From positions 1 to 64,000 of the forward strand of contig CAUJDN010000045.1 of NCBI GenBank assembly GCA_963169195.1: a DNA stretch of 64,000 nt, read 5' to 3'. A program made the translations under genes and the position numbers. This document shows, piece after piece, positions 22,947-30,699 of this stretch. Position 1 is the stretch's first letter. Every line of letters starts with the position of its first letter. Below the pieces are notes generated by a model. The model ran no database searches and was not told the DNA's origin. It was given only the letters and a program-made list of their open reading frames with translations. The stretch is from Acidobacteriota bacterium (GTDB lineage Bacteria; Acidobacteriota; Vicinamibacteria; Vicinamibacterales; UBA2999).

Positions 22947-24886
22947 AGGGACTGTCCCCGATACTCGAGCATCTGTCGGGCCAGGTCGCACGGATAGCTG
23001 ATCGCCACGTCCACGATGTCGCCTGCCTCGTTCCGCACCGGCTCCAGTTTCGGCATGACGAACCCCGTGTACGACGGCAGCTTCAGGCGATCCACGCGCG
23101 CGACCACCTCGTCCCTGAGGGTGGGATCGAAGTGCACGCCGTACTCGTCGAAGAACGCCTTCGCCGCCTCGTAGTCACCCTCCGACTTCATGCGCTGCAC
23201 CTCGCGCAGCAAGGCCGCCACGCCGTCGTGGAACGCGCCCGTGTCGACGACGACGTAGTACGTCTTCCCGTCACGGAGGCGTCGCTCGATGGCACGGGTG
23301 TTGGCCATGAGCCAGTGCACGATGGCCTGGCGGTTGCGCATGTGATCTTCCTCGATCGAGGTCCCCTCGCGCACGCGCCGGAGCTGCACGAGCGCATTCC
23401 GGGCGTAGGCTTCGTATTCGGCGCGCACGATGATGGGCTGCTCGTCGGCCGGCATCAGGCCCAGCGCGACGAGACGGGGATCTGCCACGAAATACAGGGC
23501 GACGAGGTCCGCGCGCGTCTCTTCGAGCGCCGAGTACTGCTCCTTCAGGAGTTCCTGCGGCTGAGCCGTGACGCCGTCCGCCATGCGCCCCGATCCATGG
23601 CCGAGCACCTCGTGGATCTCGGTCGTCAGCTCGCTGGCAAACGGCGCCCAGTCGCGCGCCCGATCGGCCTCCGCGTCGTCCCACGTGAACTCGTGCCGGA
23701 AGCTCTCGGGCTGTGACCTGTCGTAGGCTTCGAGCACGTTCGAGAGGGTGACCGACTTGCTGCCGTACTGCTCGCGGATGCGCTGGTCGTTCGGCAGGTT
23801 CACGCCAATGGGCGTGATGGGGCCCGAATCGCCCACCTCCACCACCACTTCGATGGCCATGGCCGTCACGCCCTGCACGACGGGCTTCCGGTACCGCGCG
23901 TCGATGGGCATGTGATCCTCGAACCACTGCGCGTGCGCCGCCAGCGTCCGGATCTTCCCCGTCTTCTCCGGGTTGCTGTAATAGACGATGCCCTCCCACG
24001 AGCCCTTGATGCCCCGCGCGTCCATGTAGACCTCGATGAAGCCGTTCATCGTGTCCACGGTCGTGTCGTGGTTCTCCACCCAGGCGATGTCGAAGGCCGC
24101 CCGATCGTCCTCGCTGCCGGTCTCGTAGAACCGGACGAGCGTTTCGAGCGCGGCGCGCAAGCCATCCGGCGCCACCGCGGCGGCGTCGCGCAGGTGCCCG
24201 ATGATGCGCACGATCTGGTCATCGTAGCGGCCGCCGACACGGTAGACGTCTTCGAACAGGCGCCCGTCGCGCTTGACGAGGCGCGAGTTCAGCGGGTGAC
24301 GCTCGGTGAACCCGTCGAGGTCGGCCATCGCCACGCCCTCGTACAGGTTGTTCGCGCTGGCCTCGAGGATGTCGCGACCGCCTCCGGGAGTCTTGCTCGT
24401 CACCATGGGATCGAACGCCGGGTCGAAGAACATCGGCGCGAAACGCGCCACCATGCCCTCGGGTGACTCGCCGGGCTGGAGCGGCAGGGCCGCGCCGTTC
24501 GCGTGCGCCCGAGCCACCGCGTCGGCAAAGGCGCCGGGCGCGAGACGCAGCACGAACTTGCGGGCCGTCAGGTTGTTGTAGGGGCCGGTGTTCAGCCAGA
24601 ACAGCTTCGTGTAGCGTGTGATCTCCGCCAGCACGTCCTCAGGTATCCCGTCGGGACGCGTGATGACGGCCTCGAGGATGGCCCGCATCGCCAGGTTGTG
24701 GCGGTAGCGCTGGTCGTAATAGATGTCGCGTCCGGCCAGCGCCGCCTGGTAAAGGTGCCAGACGAGCACCTTCTCGCCGAGCGGCAGCGCGCGGAAGCCG
24801 TCGGCGTACAGCTGCACGACGGCCGCGTCGTCGATCTGCTCCAACAGGTAGGGGCGGGTATCGGGAGTGGTCAGAAGATCGGGCAC
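22943..24886 (-). CDS. Dipeptidyl-peptidase III-like zinc peptidase (family M49)
   Basis: 647 aa without a signal peptide, starting at GTG 24886. The M49 zinc motif is HEVLGHGSG (H-E-x-x-G-H, equivalent to HELLGH in DPP III), with the third ligand in ALEETRADLVALYFV. FWLNTGPYNNLTARKF and TVDTMNGFIEVYMDARG are also family regions. DPP III removes dipeptides from the N-termini of short peptides; a cytosolic role in peptide turnover is likely. It heads the four-gene operon. Its last codons (CGG GGA CAG TCC CTG) are made of the 12-mer palindrome also found after rmuC. Confidence 0.9.
   Translation of the reverse strand: MPDLLTTPDTRPYLLEQIDDAAVVQLYADGFRALPLGEKVLVWHLYQAALAGRDIYYDQRYRHNLAMRAILEAVITRPDGIPEDVLAEITRYTKLFWLNTGPYNNLTARKFVLRLAPGAFADAVARAHANGAALPLQPGESPEGMVARFAPMFFDPAFDPMVTSKTPGGGRDILEASANNLYEGVAMADLDGFTERHPLNSRLVKRDGRLFEDVYRVGGRYDDQIVRIIGHLRDAAAVAPDGLRAALETLVRFYETGSEDDRAAFDIAWVENHDTTVDTMNGFIEVYMDARGIKGSWEGIVYYSNPEKTGKIRTLAAHAQWFEDHMPIDARYRKPVVQGVTAMAIEVVVEVGDSGPITPIGVNLPNDQRIREQYGSKSVTLSNVLEAYDRSQPESFRHEFTWDDAEADRARDWAPFASELTTEIHEVLGHGSGRMADGVTAQPQELLKEQYSALEETRADLVALYFVADPRLVALGLMPADEQPIIVRAEYEAYARNALVQLRRVREGTSIEEDHMRNRQAIVHWLMANTRAIERRLRDGKTYYVVVDTGAFHDGVAALLREVQRMKSEGDYEAAKAFFDEYGVHFDPTLRDEVVARVDRLKLPSYTGFVMPKLEPVRNEAGDIVDVAISYPCDLARQMLEYRGQSL
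22948..22959. repeat. Second copy of the GGGACTGTCCCC palindrome
   Basis: The 12-mer of 10716-10727 recurs here at the M49/HEAT-cyclophilin junction, two bases from the GTG start. The longer match is ACAGGGACTGTCCCC. Confidence 0.7.
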
Positions 24887-24889
24887 GGG

Positions 24890-24928
24890 TACTCAGGTTC
24901 TCAGGGTTCTCGGGTGATCCCCTGACCC
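24890..24928 (-). repeat. 8-bp-type repeat after the beta-CASP gene
   Basis: The gap between the M49 start and the beta-CASP stop is made of GGTTCTCA, GGGTTCTC, GGGTGATC-like 8-bp units followed by CCCCTGACCCC. No other feature is seen. Confidence 0.55.
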
Positions 24929-26317
24929 CTAGATTGCCACGTCCACTTTCTCCAGGTACTCGGGGATGTGGACATTCCACCCGAGTTCCCGCTCGATGCG
25001 TGCCTTCAACGCCACCTGGGCGGGCGGTTCGCCGTGGACGAGGTAGGTGATGCCAGGTGCCTTCGGGAAGGTGCGCAGCCAGCGGATCACCTCGCCGGCG
25101 TCGGCATGCGCGGACATGGCGTTCAGCTTCTCGACCCGCGCGTGCACCGGCACCCATTGGCCGAACATCTTCACCTGGTGCGCCCCCTCGATGAGGTCCC
25201 GGCCGCGCGTGCCGGCAGCCTGGAACCCGACGAAGAGCACGGTGTTCTTCGGATCGGGCAGACCGGCCGCCAGGTGGTGCAGCACCCGCCCGCCAACCGC
25301 CATGCCACTGGCCGAGATGACGATGTACGGGCCCCTGGCGTCCACCACTTGCTGCGATTCCCGGGCCGACCCCACCGGCGAGAAGCGCTCGGTGCAGAAG
25401 GCGCACACCTCACCGCGCGCGGGCCGCGCGTCCTGGTCCAGTTCCGCCGCATGGCGGCGGTAGTACTCGAGCGCCTGCACGGCCATGGGGCTGTCCACGT
25501 AGACAGGCAGGACCGGAATGGCGTTCTCGTCTTCCAGCTTCTTCAGCCAGTAGAGCACTTCCTCGACGCGCCCGATCGAGAAGGATGGGATGATCAACTT
25601 GCCGTTGCGATCCGCGGTCTCTTTGACGATGCGCGCCAGCTCCGCACCGTGGTCCTCGGGGGGATGCGCGCGGTTGCCGTAGGTGGATTCCACCAGGAGC
25701 ACGTCGCACGCGACGCCGGGCGAGGGGTCGGGCAGCACCGGCCGGCCGTAGCGTCCGAGGTCGCCGCCAAAGAGCAGGGTGCCGCCGTCCGCGTGGCTGC
25801 GGCGCACGCGCACGAATGCCGAGCCCAGCAGGTGCCCTGCGTTGATGAACTCGGCCTCGATGCCCGGCGCGACGGGGGCGGGACGGTTGAAGCCGAAGGG
25901 CTGCAACCGGTTGAGCGCCTCGGCCGCGTCGTTCTCGGTGAAGAGCGGCAGGGCGGGCGTGTGCTTCGCGTAGCGCCCCTGGTTGGCCCGCCGGGCGTCC
26001 TCTTCCTGCAGACGCGCGGCATCGGGCAGCACCAGCTTGCAGAGATCCGCCGTTCCCGCCGTGCAGAAGACACGGCCTCCGAAGCCGTGGGACACCAGCC
26101 GCGGCAGCAGGCCCGTGTGGTCGAGGTGCGCGTGCGTCAACACCACCGACTGCACGGATCCCGGGTGCACCGGCAGTTTGGCCCAGTTTCGAAGCCGGAG
26201 CGGCTTCAGTCCCTGGAACATCCCGCAGTCGATGAGGACCCGGTGATGATCGACTTCGAGGAGGTACTGAGAACCGGTGACGGTGCCTGCGGCACCGAGA
26301 AAGGTCAGGGACGCCAT
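24929..26317 (-). CDS. Beta-CASP metallo-beta-lactamase RNase
   Basis: 462 aa. The N-terminus is the metallo-beta-lactamase fold (LTFLGAAGTVTGSQYLLE, VLIDCGMFQG) with the zinc motif VLTHAHLDHTGLLPRL. Further ligands are in NAGHLLGSAF and FGGDLGRYG. The beta-CASP cap (IIPSFSIGRVEEVLYWLKKLE, VDSPMA) and the C-terminal NAMSAHADAGEVIRWL with a late His are as in bacterial homologues of CPSF-73. The expected activity is endo- and/or exonucleolytic RNA cleavage in the cytosol. A TACGAT -10-like box is 9 nt upstream of the ATG. Confidence 0.9.
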   Translation of the reverse strand: MASLTFLGAAGTVTGSQYLLEVDHHRVLIDCGMFQGLKPLRLRNWAKLPVHPGSVQSVVLTHAHLDHTGLLPRLVSHGFGGRVFCTAGTADLCKLVLPDAARLQEEDARRANQGRYAKHTPALPLFTENDAAEALNRLQPFGFNRPAPVAPGIEAEFINAGHLLGSAFVRVRRSHADGGTLLFGGDLGRYGRPVLPDPSPGVACDVLLVESTYGNRAHPPEDHGAELARIVKETADRNGKLIIPSFSIGRVEEVLYWLKKLEDENAIPVLPVYVDSPMAVQALEYYRRHAAELDQDARPARGEVCAFCTERFSPVGSARESQQVVDARGPYIVISASGMAVGGRVLHHLAAGLPDPKNTVLFVGFQAAGTRGRDLIEGAHQVKMFGQWVPVHARVEKLNAMSAHADAGEVIRWLRTFPKAPGITYLVHGEPPAQVALKARIERELGWNVHIPEYLEKVDVAI

Positions 26318-26326
26318 TGGCCACGC

Positions 26327-26332
26327 ATCGTA
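26327..26332 (-). promoter_or_regulatory. -10-like box (TACGAT) of the beta-CASP gene
   Basis: Minus-strand TACGAT with 9 nt to the ATG at 26317 and no Shine-Dalgarno sequence between. Confidence 0.35.
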
Positions 26333-26412
26333 CTAGAATCTGCCGTCCGGGCGGATCGTCAAGACGCCGTCGTCCACGCTCGCCTCGGGGCTGCCCCGCG
26401 CCCCCGCGCTCT

Positions 26413-26898
26413 TCAGGCGCTCTCGAAGACCCCCGTCTGCCGATTCTTGCGCACGCGGTCCCAGGGGAAGGCCATGCCGTTCATGGCCACGTAGACGCCC
26501 GACGGGAGCGCCTGCACGAACGACAGCGCGCTGCCCAGGTTGAAGAGCCCGTCCGAGCTGCCGAAGGCGTACGGGATCATCGCGCCCGTGAGGACGATGG
26601 TCTTCTCGAGCGCGGCCCCGGCAAGCGACCGAGCCGTCTCCACCATCGTGTCCGTCCCGTGGGTAATGACGATGCGCGGCTCGGCGCACTGGCGGCAGTT
26701 CGAGACGATCAGCTGCCGGTCGGCGTCGGTCATGTCGAGGCTGTCGATCATCATCAGCGTGCGGACGCTCACCTCCACGCGCGACCGCCCCAGCGTCAGC
26801 ATCTCGCCCAGGTGCGTGTCCTTGAAGAACAGCCGCCCATGGATCTCGTCGTACTCCTTGTCGAACGTCCCGCCGGTGACGAAAATACGGATCGCCAT
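26413..26898 (-). CDS. Single-domain asparaginase-like protein
   Basis: 161 aa, about half the length of a type I/II L-asparaginase. It carries the N-terminal catalytic-domain motifs only: IRIFVTGGTFDKEYDE with the nucleophile Thr loop, VITHGTDTMVETA with the second catalytic Thr-Asp pair, and KTIVLTGAMIPYAFGSSDGLFNLGSA. The C-terminal domain is missing. Such short forms exist as a separate family, so this is not clearly a truncation; whether it hydrolyses asparagine is unknown. The start MAIRIF at 26898 fits the family; its ATG overlaps the ATG of the divergent YciI-like gene by two bases. Confidence 0.75.
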   Translation of the reverse strand: MAIRIFVTGGTFDKEYDEIHGRLFFKDTHLGEMLTLGRSRVEVSVRTLMMIDSLDMTDADRQLIVSNCRQCAEPRIVITHGTDTMVETARSLAGAALEKTIVLTGAMIPYAFGSSDGLFNLGSALSFVQALPSGVYVAMNGMAFPWDRVRKNRQTGVFESA

Positions 26899-27190
26899 GT
26901 ATGCCATCGCCATTGTGCGCTATCGCCGCCCGCTCGACGAAGTCATCGTGCACCAGGAGCCGCACCGCGCCTACCTGCGGCAGCTGAAAGCCGAGGGGAC
27001 GCTGCTCGCCGCGGGTCCTCAGGATCCCCGCTACGGCGGCCTCTTTCTGCTGAGGGTCCCCGACGAGGACCCTCAGGCGGCCCTCGACCGGATTCGCGAC
27101 GGTGACCCGTTCTACCGGCAGGGCGCCGCGCAGTACGAGATGCTGCCGTGGAACGTCGTCATCGGCCGGGAGGAGCTGGACCGACTGTGA
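26897..27190 (+). CDS. YciI-like protein
   Basis: 97-aa alpha/beta protein of the YCII family, a ferredoxin-like dimer with a conserved His-Asp pair and debated function. Typical features are MYAIAIVRYRRPL, HRAYLRQLKAEGTLLAAGP, GGLFLLRVPDEDPQAAL and DPFYRQGAAQYEMLPW. The ATG at 26897 shares the sequence CATG with the start of the asparaginase-like gene on the other strand. No ribosome binding site is visible for either. Confidence 0.8.
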   Translation: MYAIAIVRYRRPLDEVIVHQEPHRAYLRQLKAEGTLLAAGPQDPRYGGLFLLRVPDEDPQAALDRIRDGDPFYRQGAAQYEMLPWNVVIGREELDRL

Positions 27191-27246
27191 GGTGCGCCCA
27201 TTGGTGATTGCCGACAATCGCCAATCATCGATGGACAGGTCAGCGC

Positions 27247-27348
27247 TCACCTGCGCCGGCGCTGGCGCAGCAGCTCGCCGAGCGTCCACGAGACGAACAC
27301 GACGGCGATGACGGCGACGAGCGCCAGCAGCAGCGGCCGGCCACCCAT
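27247..27348 (-). CDS. 33-aa single-span membrane peptide coupled to the Na+ symporter
   Basis: The peptide is a membrane helix (PLLLALVAVIAVVFVSWTL) followed by a strongly basic tail (RQRRRR). Its ATG shares the A of the symporter stop (TGATG on the minus strand), so it would be translated by reinitiation after the symporter. The small size, hydrophobic core, positive-inside tail and coupling support a real gene. It may be an accessory subunit of the transporter, by analogy with other small transporter partners; this is inference. I know of no named family. Confidence 0.6.
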   Translation of the reverse strand: MGGRPLLLALVAVIAVVFVSWTLGELLRQRRRR

Positions 27349-29060
27349 CAGCGCGACTCCGCGGGGGGCGCGGGTCGCCCGCCTGTCAGGGCGCTGACGA
27401 TCGCACCCGCGACGAACACGGCCAGGGCCCCGATGAGGTTGTGCCAGAGAAAGCCGATGGACGTCGTGGTCGCGACGTAGCCGACCGTGGCCATGCCCGC
27501 CAGGAGGCCGACCGAGGCGCCCGTGCCGTTGGCGCGTGGCCAGCCGATGGCCAGCAGGAACACGCCCAGGATCGACCCGTAGAAGAACGACCCGAAGCGG
27601 TTCACCACCTCGATGAGCGACCCCATCTCCACGGCGTAGATGGCCACGACGGAGGCAAACACCGCCCAGGCGCCCGTGGCCAGCCGCGACACGAGGAGCA
27701 GTGTCCGGTCGTCGGCCGTGCTCCCGCCGCCGAAGCGGCGGTAGAAGTCGATGACGCTGGCCGTCGAGAGCGATGCCAGCTCCGCCGAGATGGTGGACAT
27801 GGCCGCGGCGAAGACGGCTGCCATCAGCAGCCCGACGAGGCCGATGGGCAGGTGGGTCATCACGAAGGTCGGGAACACGTAGTTCACGTCGTTGTAGGTG
27901 CGGTCGCCCGACACCTCGCGCACGAGTGCCACGGCCTCGGCGCGCACCTGCTTCACGCGCTCGTCCGCACTCAGGAACGCCGCCTGCGACAGCGCCCGCG
28001 CCACCGCGTCGCCGCCCCGGTCCATCGCCGCGGCCGCCTCGGCGGCCTGTCGCCGCTCCGCGATCGAAGCGGTGAACCGCTGCTCGAGCGCCGCGTACTC
28101 CGTCGATCGGGCGCTCTCACGCACCCGCCGGTCGTGCACCGGGTTGAAGAGCATGGGCGGCGGCGTGAACAGGTAGAAGAGGAACATGAAGACGCCGATG
28201 ACGAGCACCAGCGCCTGCAGGGGGATCTTCCAGTACGCACTCATCAGCAGCGACGTCCGCGCCTCGTCCACCGACCGTGCCGTCAGGTAGCGCTGCACCT
28301 GGCTCTGGTCGGTGCCGAAGTACGACAGGAAGAGGAACAGCGCGCCGAGCGTGCCCGACCAGAACGTGTAGGTGATGGTCGGGTCCACCCGGAAGTCCAT
28401 CGTCTGGAGGCGGCCGGTGGCGCCGGCGAGGCTGAGGGCCTCGCCGATCCCGACCGACTCGGGAAGCCCCATGACGAGCGCGATCACGGCGGCCAGCAGC
28501 CCGAAGACGATGAGGAACATCTGCTTGACGTCGGTCCACGTGACGGCCTGGACACCGCCGAACATGGTGTAGACCGCGGTGGGCAGGCCGATGAGCAGGC
28601 AGGTGGTGGTGACGTCCACGCCCAGCATCACCGACAGCACGACCGCCGGGGCAGCGATGACGGCGCCGGTCGACATGCCGCGCGACAGCAGGAACAGCAG
28701 GGCCGTCAGGCTCCGGGTCTTCGCGTCGAACCGGCGCTCCAGGTACTCGTAGGCCGTGAACACCCGCGCGTTGTGGAAGAACGGCACGAAGGTCAGCGAC
28801 ACGAGGATCATCGCGATCGGGAGCGCGTAGTAGTACTGCAGCAGGCTCATCCCGAACACGTACCCCTGCCCCGTCGTGCCGATCATGGTGATGGCCGACA
28901 GCTGGGTCGCCATCACCGAGAGCCCGACAGCCCACCACGGAAGGCTCCGGCTCGCGAGGAAATAGCCCTCGATGTCGTGGGACTTCTTCGTCAGCCGCAA
29001 CCCGTCCCAGACGATCCAGGTGAGGTAGGCCGCGATGATCGTCCAGTCGATCCAGTGCAT
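27348..29060 (-). CDS. Sodium:solute symporter (SSS/SLC5 family)
   Basis: 570-aa inner-membrane Na+-coupled transporter of the LeuT-fold SSS family. The N-terminus ([23 protein letters not shown]) leads to [30 protein letters not shown], the unwound first core helix. [18 protein letters not shown] and [23 protein letters not shown] are the other family signatures, the latter holding Na2-site Ser residues. About 14 membrane segments are seen, with a soluble insert of some 100 residues between two of them ([16 protein letters not shown]...). The substrate is not predictable. It lies in the argH operon, flanked by two tiny membrane peptides. Confidence 0.92.
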   Translation of the reverse strand: MHWIDWTIIAAYLTWIVWDGLRLTKKSHDIEGYFLASRSLPWWAVGLSVMATQLSAITMIGTTGQGYVFGMSLLQYYYALPIAMILVSLTFVPFFHNARVFTAYEYLERRFDAKTRSLTALLFLLSRGMSTGAVIAAPAVVLSVMLGVDVTTTCLLIGLPTAVYTMFGGVQAVTWTDVKQMFLIVFGLLAAVIALVMGLPESVGIGEALSLAGATGRLQTMDFRVDPTITYTFWSGTLGALFLFLSYFGTDQSQVQRYLTARSVDEARTSLLMSAYWKIPLQALVLVIGVFMFLFYLFTPPPMLFNPVHDRRVRESARSTEYAALEQRFTASIAERRQAAEAAAAMDRGGDAVARALSQAAFLSADERVKQVRAEAVALVREVSGDRTYNDVNYVFPTFVMTHLPIGLVGLLMAAVFAAAMSTISAELASLSTASVIDFYRRFGGGSTADDRTLLLVSRLATGAWAVFASVVAIYAVEMGSLIEVVNRFGSFFYGSILGVFLLAIGWPRANGTGASVGLLAGMATVGYVATTTSIGFLWHNLIGALAVFVAGAIVSALTGGRPAPPAESR

Positions 29061-29065
29061 GGGCA

Positions 29066-29086
29066 GGGGTCGGGGATCGGGGATCA
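29066..29086 (-). repeat. GATCCCC/GACCCC repeat between micropeptide and symporter
   Basis: On the minus strand CTGATCCCCGATCCCCGACCCC fills the 23-nt gap between the 30-aa peptide and the symporter start. The same words recur inside the CC-terminated gene at 35.3 kb and near 24.92 kb. Confidence 0.6.
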
Positions 29087-29176
29087 GGAGAACGCGCGCT
29101 GGAAGACGTAGAGCGCGGCCAGGGTCACCACCCAGACGACCAGCACGCGGGCGTAGGCGCGGGACATGTCGCTCAT
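29084..29176 (-). CDS. 30-aa single-span membrane peptide coupled to argH
   Basis: The ATG overlaps the argH stop by four bases (ATGA). After SDMSRAYAR comes one membrane helix ([15 protein letters not shown]) and QRAFS, then TGA, 23 nt before the symporter start. Coupling and hydrophobic profile argue that it is translated. Its place directly before a transporter suggests an accessory membrane subunit. Function is unknown. Confidence 0.6.
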   Translation of the reverse strand: MSDMSRAYARVLVVWVVTLAALYVFQRAFS

Positions 29177-30627
29177 AGCGCGTTCACCCGGTCGCGGAGG
29201 AGGCGTTCGGCGTCGATGAGATGGTCGCGGCGGGCCTGCCAGGCGGCGCGGTCGCGCGCGAGGGCGTCGGCCGACTGGCGCAGTGCCCGGAGGGTCTCAC
29301 CGGGCGCAGGGCCACCGTGCGTGGTCCGGACCTCGACGAAATGGCGCGGGCTCATGATGGTCTGCAGATCGGCCTCGGCGTAGGCGAGCGTGTGGCCCAG
29401 GATGGCCTGCGACGCGCTGGCCAGCGCCTCCGACAGGGACGCGGCGGAATCCTCGGTGCGCGCCTTCAGCAGCAGCGCCGCGATGCCGTGCGCGGAGCGG
29501 AACGGCAGCCCGTGATCCCGCACGAGCGTGTCGGCGAGCTCGGTGAGCGTGGTGCCCCCGTCGGCGGCGCGTGCGGCCAGCCGCTCCACGTCGAAGTCCG
29601 CGCCGCGCATCGCCGCGGCGACCAGCGTGACCGCGCGTGCGGCATCGCGGAACATCGAGGCCACGAGCGGCTGCAGGTCGTCCTCCGTGTCCACGATGTC
29701 GCCAAACGGCGTGTTGTGCACGGCCGTCGCGATGGCCTGCGCCTGTCCCACCGCCTTGCTGGCTATCGCGCGCGCGTGCTCCAGGGCCACGGGATTGCGC
29801 TTCTGGGGCATGATGCTGCTGCCCTGCACGAACCCCTCCCCCAGCCGCAGGTAGCCGAACTCCATCGTGCACCACAGGAGCAGGTCCTGGACGACGCGGC
29901 CGAGCCCGATGAGCAGCACGCTGGTGGCCGACACGCTCTCCAGGAGATAGTCGACCGTGGCGATGCTGCCGTAGGTGTTGCCGGTCGGGCCCGAGAACCC
30001 CAGCAACTCGCTCGTGCGGTGCCGGTCGATGGGGAACCCCGTCCCGGTGATGGCGCAGGACCCGAGGGGGCTCAGGTTCGTGGCGTCGTAGGCCGCGGTC
30101 AGCCGTGCCGTGTCGCGCTCCAGCTGCTCGATGACGGCCAGGAGGTAGTGGGCCATGGTCGTCGGCTGCGCGGGCTGCGTGTGCGTGTGGGCGCCGTAGA
30201 CCGTCTCGCGATGCCGCTCGGCCAGGTTGAGGAGCGCCGACCGGAGATCCAGGACCCCCGTCGCCACGGCCGCGATGAACTCCCGCTGCCGGATGCGGTA
30301 CATCGTCATGTCGATATCGTTGCGGCTGCGGGCGGTGTGCAGGCGGCCGGCCACGTCCTCGCCGGCGGCGTTCCTCACGAGGCGCTCGATGAAGAAGAAC
30401 AGGTCCTCGTAGGTGCCGTCGTAGCTGACCTCGCGGACCGTGTCGAGCGAGATGCCGTCCAGCGCCGCCCTGAGCACCCGCGCGTCCTCGCGGGACACGA
30501 TGCCGCACTCGGTCAGCATCACCAGGTGGGCGTAGTGGATGGCCATCAGCGGGGCGAGCAGCAGCTCCTTGGCGTCCTCGAAGTTCTCGTTGAGGACGAT
30601 GGTGACGTATTCGGGTGCGAAGCGCAT
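29173..30627 (-). CDS. argH: Argininosuccinate lyase
   Basis: 484-aa member of the fumarase/aspartase superfamily, splitting argininosuccinate into arginine and fumarate, the last step of arginine synthesis. [18 protein letters not shown] is the ArgH substrate-binding loop, [16 protein letters not shown] carries the catalytic His, and [18 protein letters not shown] is the superfamily signature with the catalytic Ser. Argininosuccinate lyases usually read QKKNPD here; the R and V are unusual, so another lyase of the family is possible but less likely. The ATG at 30627 is chosen by the family N-terminus; a TATACT lies 13 nt upstream. The frame stays open far upstream only because of the repeat arrays. 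Confidence 0.85.
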   Translation of the reverse strand: MRFAPEYVTIVLNENFEDAKELLLAPLMAIHYAHLVMLTECGIVSREDARVLRAALDGISLDTVREVSYDGTYEDLFFFIERLVRNAAGEDVAGRLHTARSRNDIDMTMYRIRQREFIAAVATGVLDLRSALLNLAERHRETVYGAHTHTQPAQPTTMAHYLLAVIEQLERDTARLTAAYDATNLSPLGSCAITGTGFPIDRHRTSELLGFSGPTGNTYGSIATVDYLLESVSATSVLLIGLGRVVQDLLLWCTMEFGYLRLGEGFVQGSSIMPQKRNPVALEHARAIASKAVGQAQAIATAVHNTPFGDIVDTEDDLQPLVASMFRDAARAVTLVAAAMRGADFDVERLAARAADGGTTLTELADTLVRDHGLPFRSAHGIAALLLKARTEDSAASLSEALASASQAILGHTLAYAEADLQTIMSPRHFVEVRTTHGGPAPGETLRALRQSADALARDRAAWQARRDHLIDAERLLRDRVNAL

Positions 30628-30640
30628 GCGGAGTCCTAGC

Positions 30641-30650
30641 AGTATATAGT
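30641..30650. promoter_or_regulatory. Overlapping divergent -10 boxes of argH and the penicillin acylase gene
   Basis: AGTATATAGT reads TATAGT on the plus strand (30645-30650) and TATACT on the minus strand (30646-30641), 13 nt before the argH ATG. GGGTGCGGGC repeats follow on the plus side. The two promoters must compete for this site. Confidence 0.4.
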
Positions 30651-30699
30651 CCGGGTGCGGGCGGGTGCGGGCAGGCAAGCGAAGGTGGGAGGTGACGTG

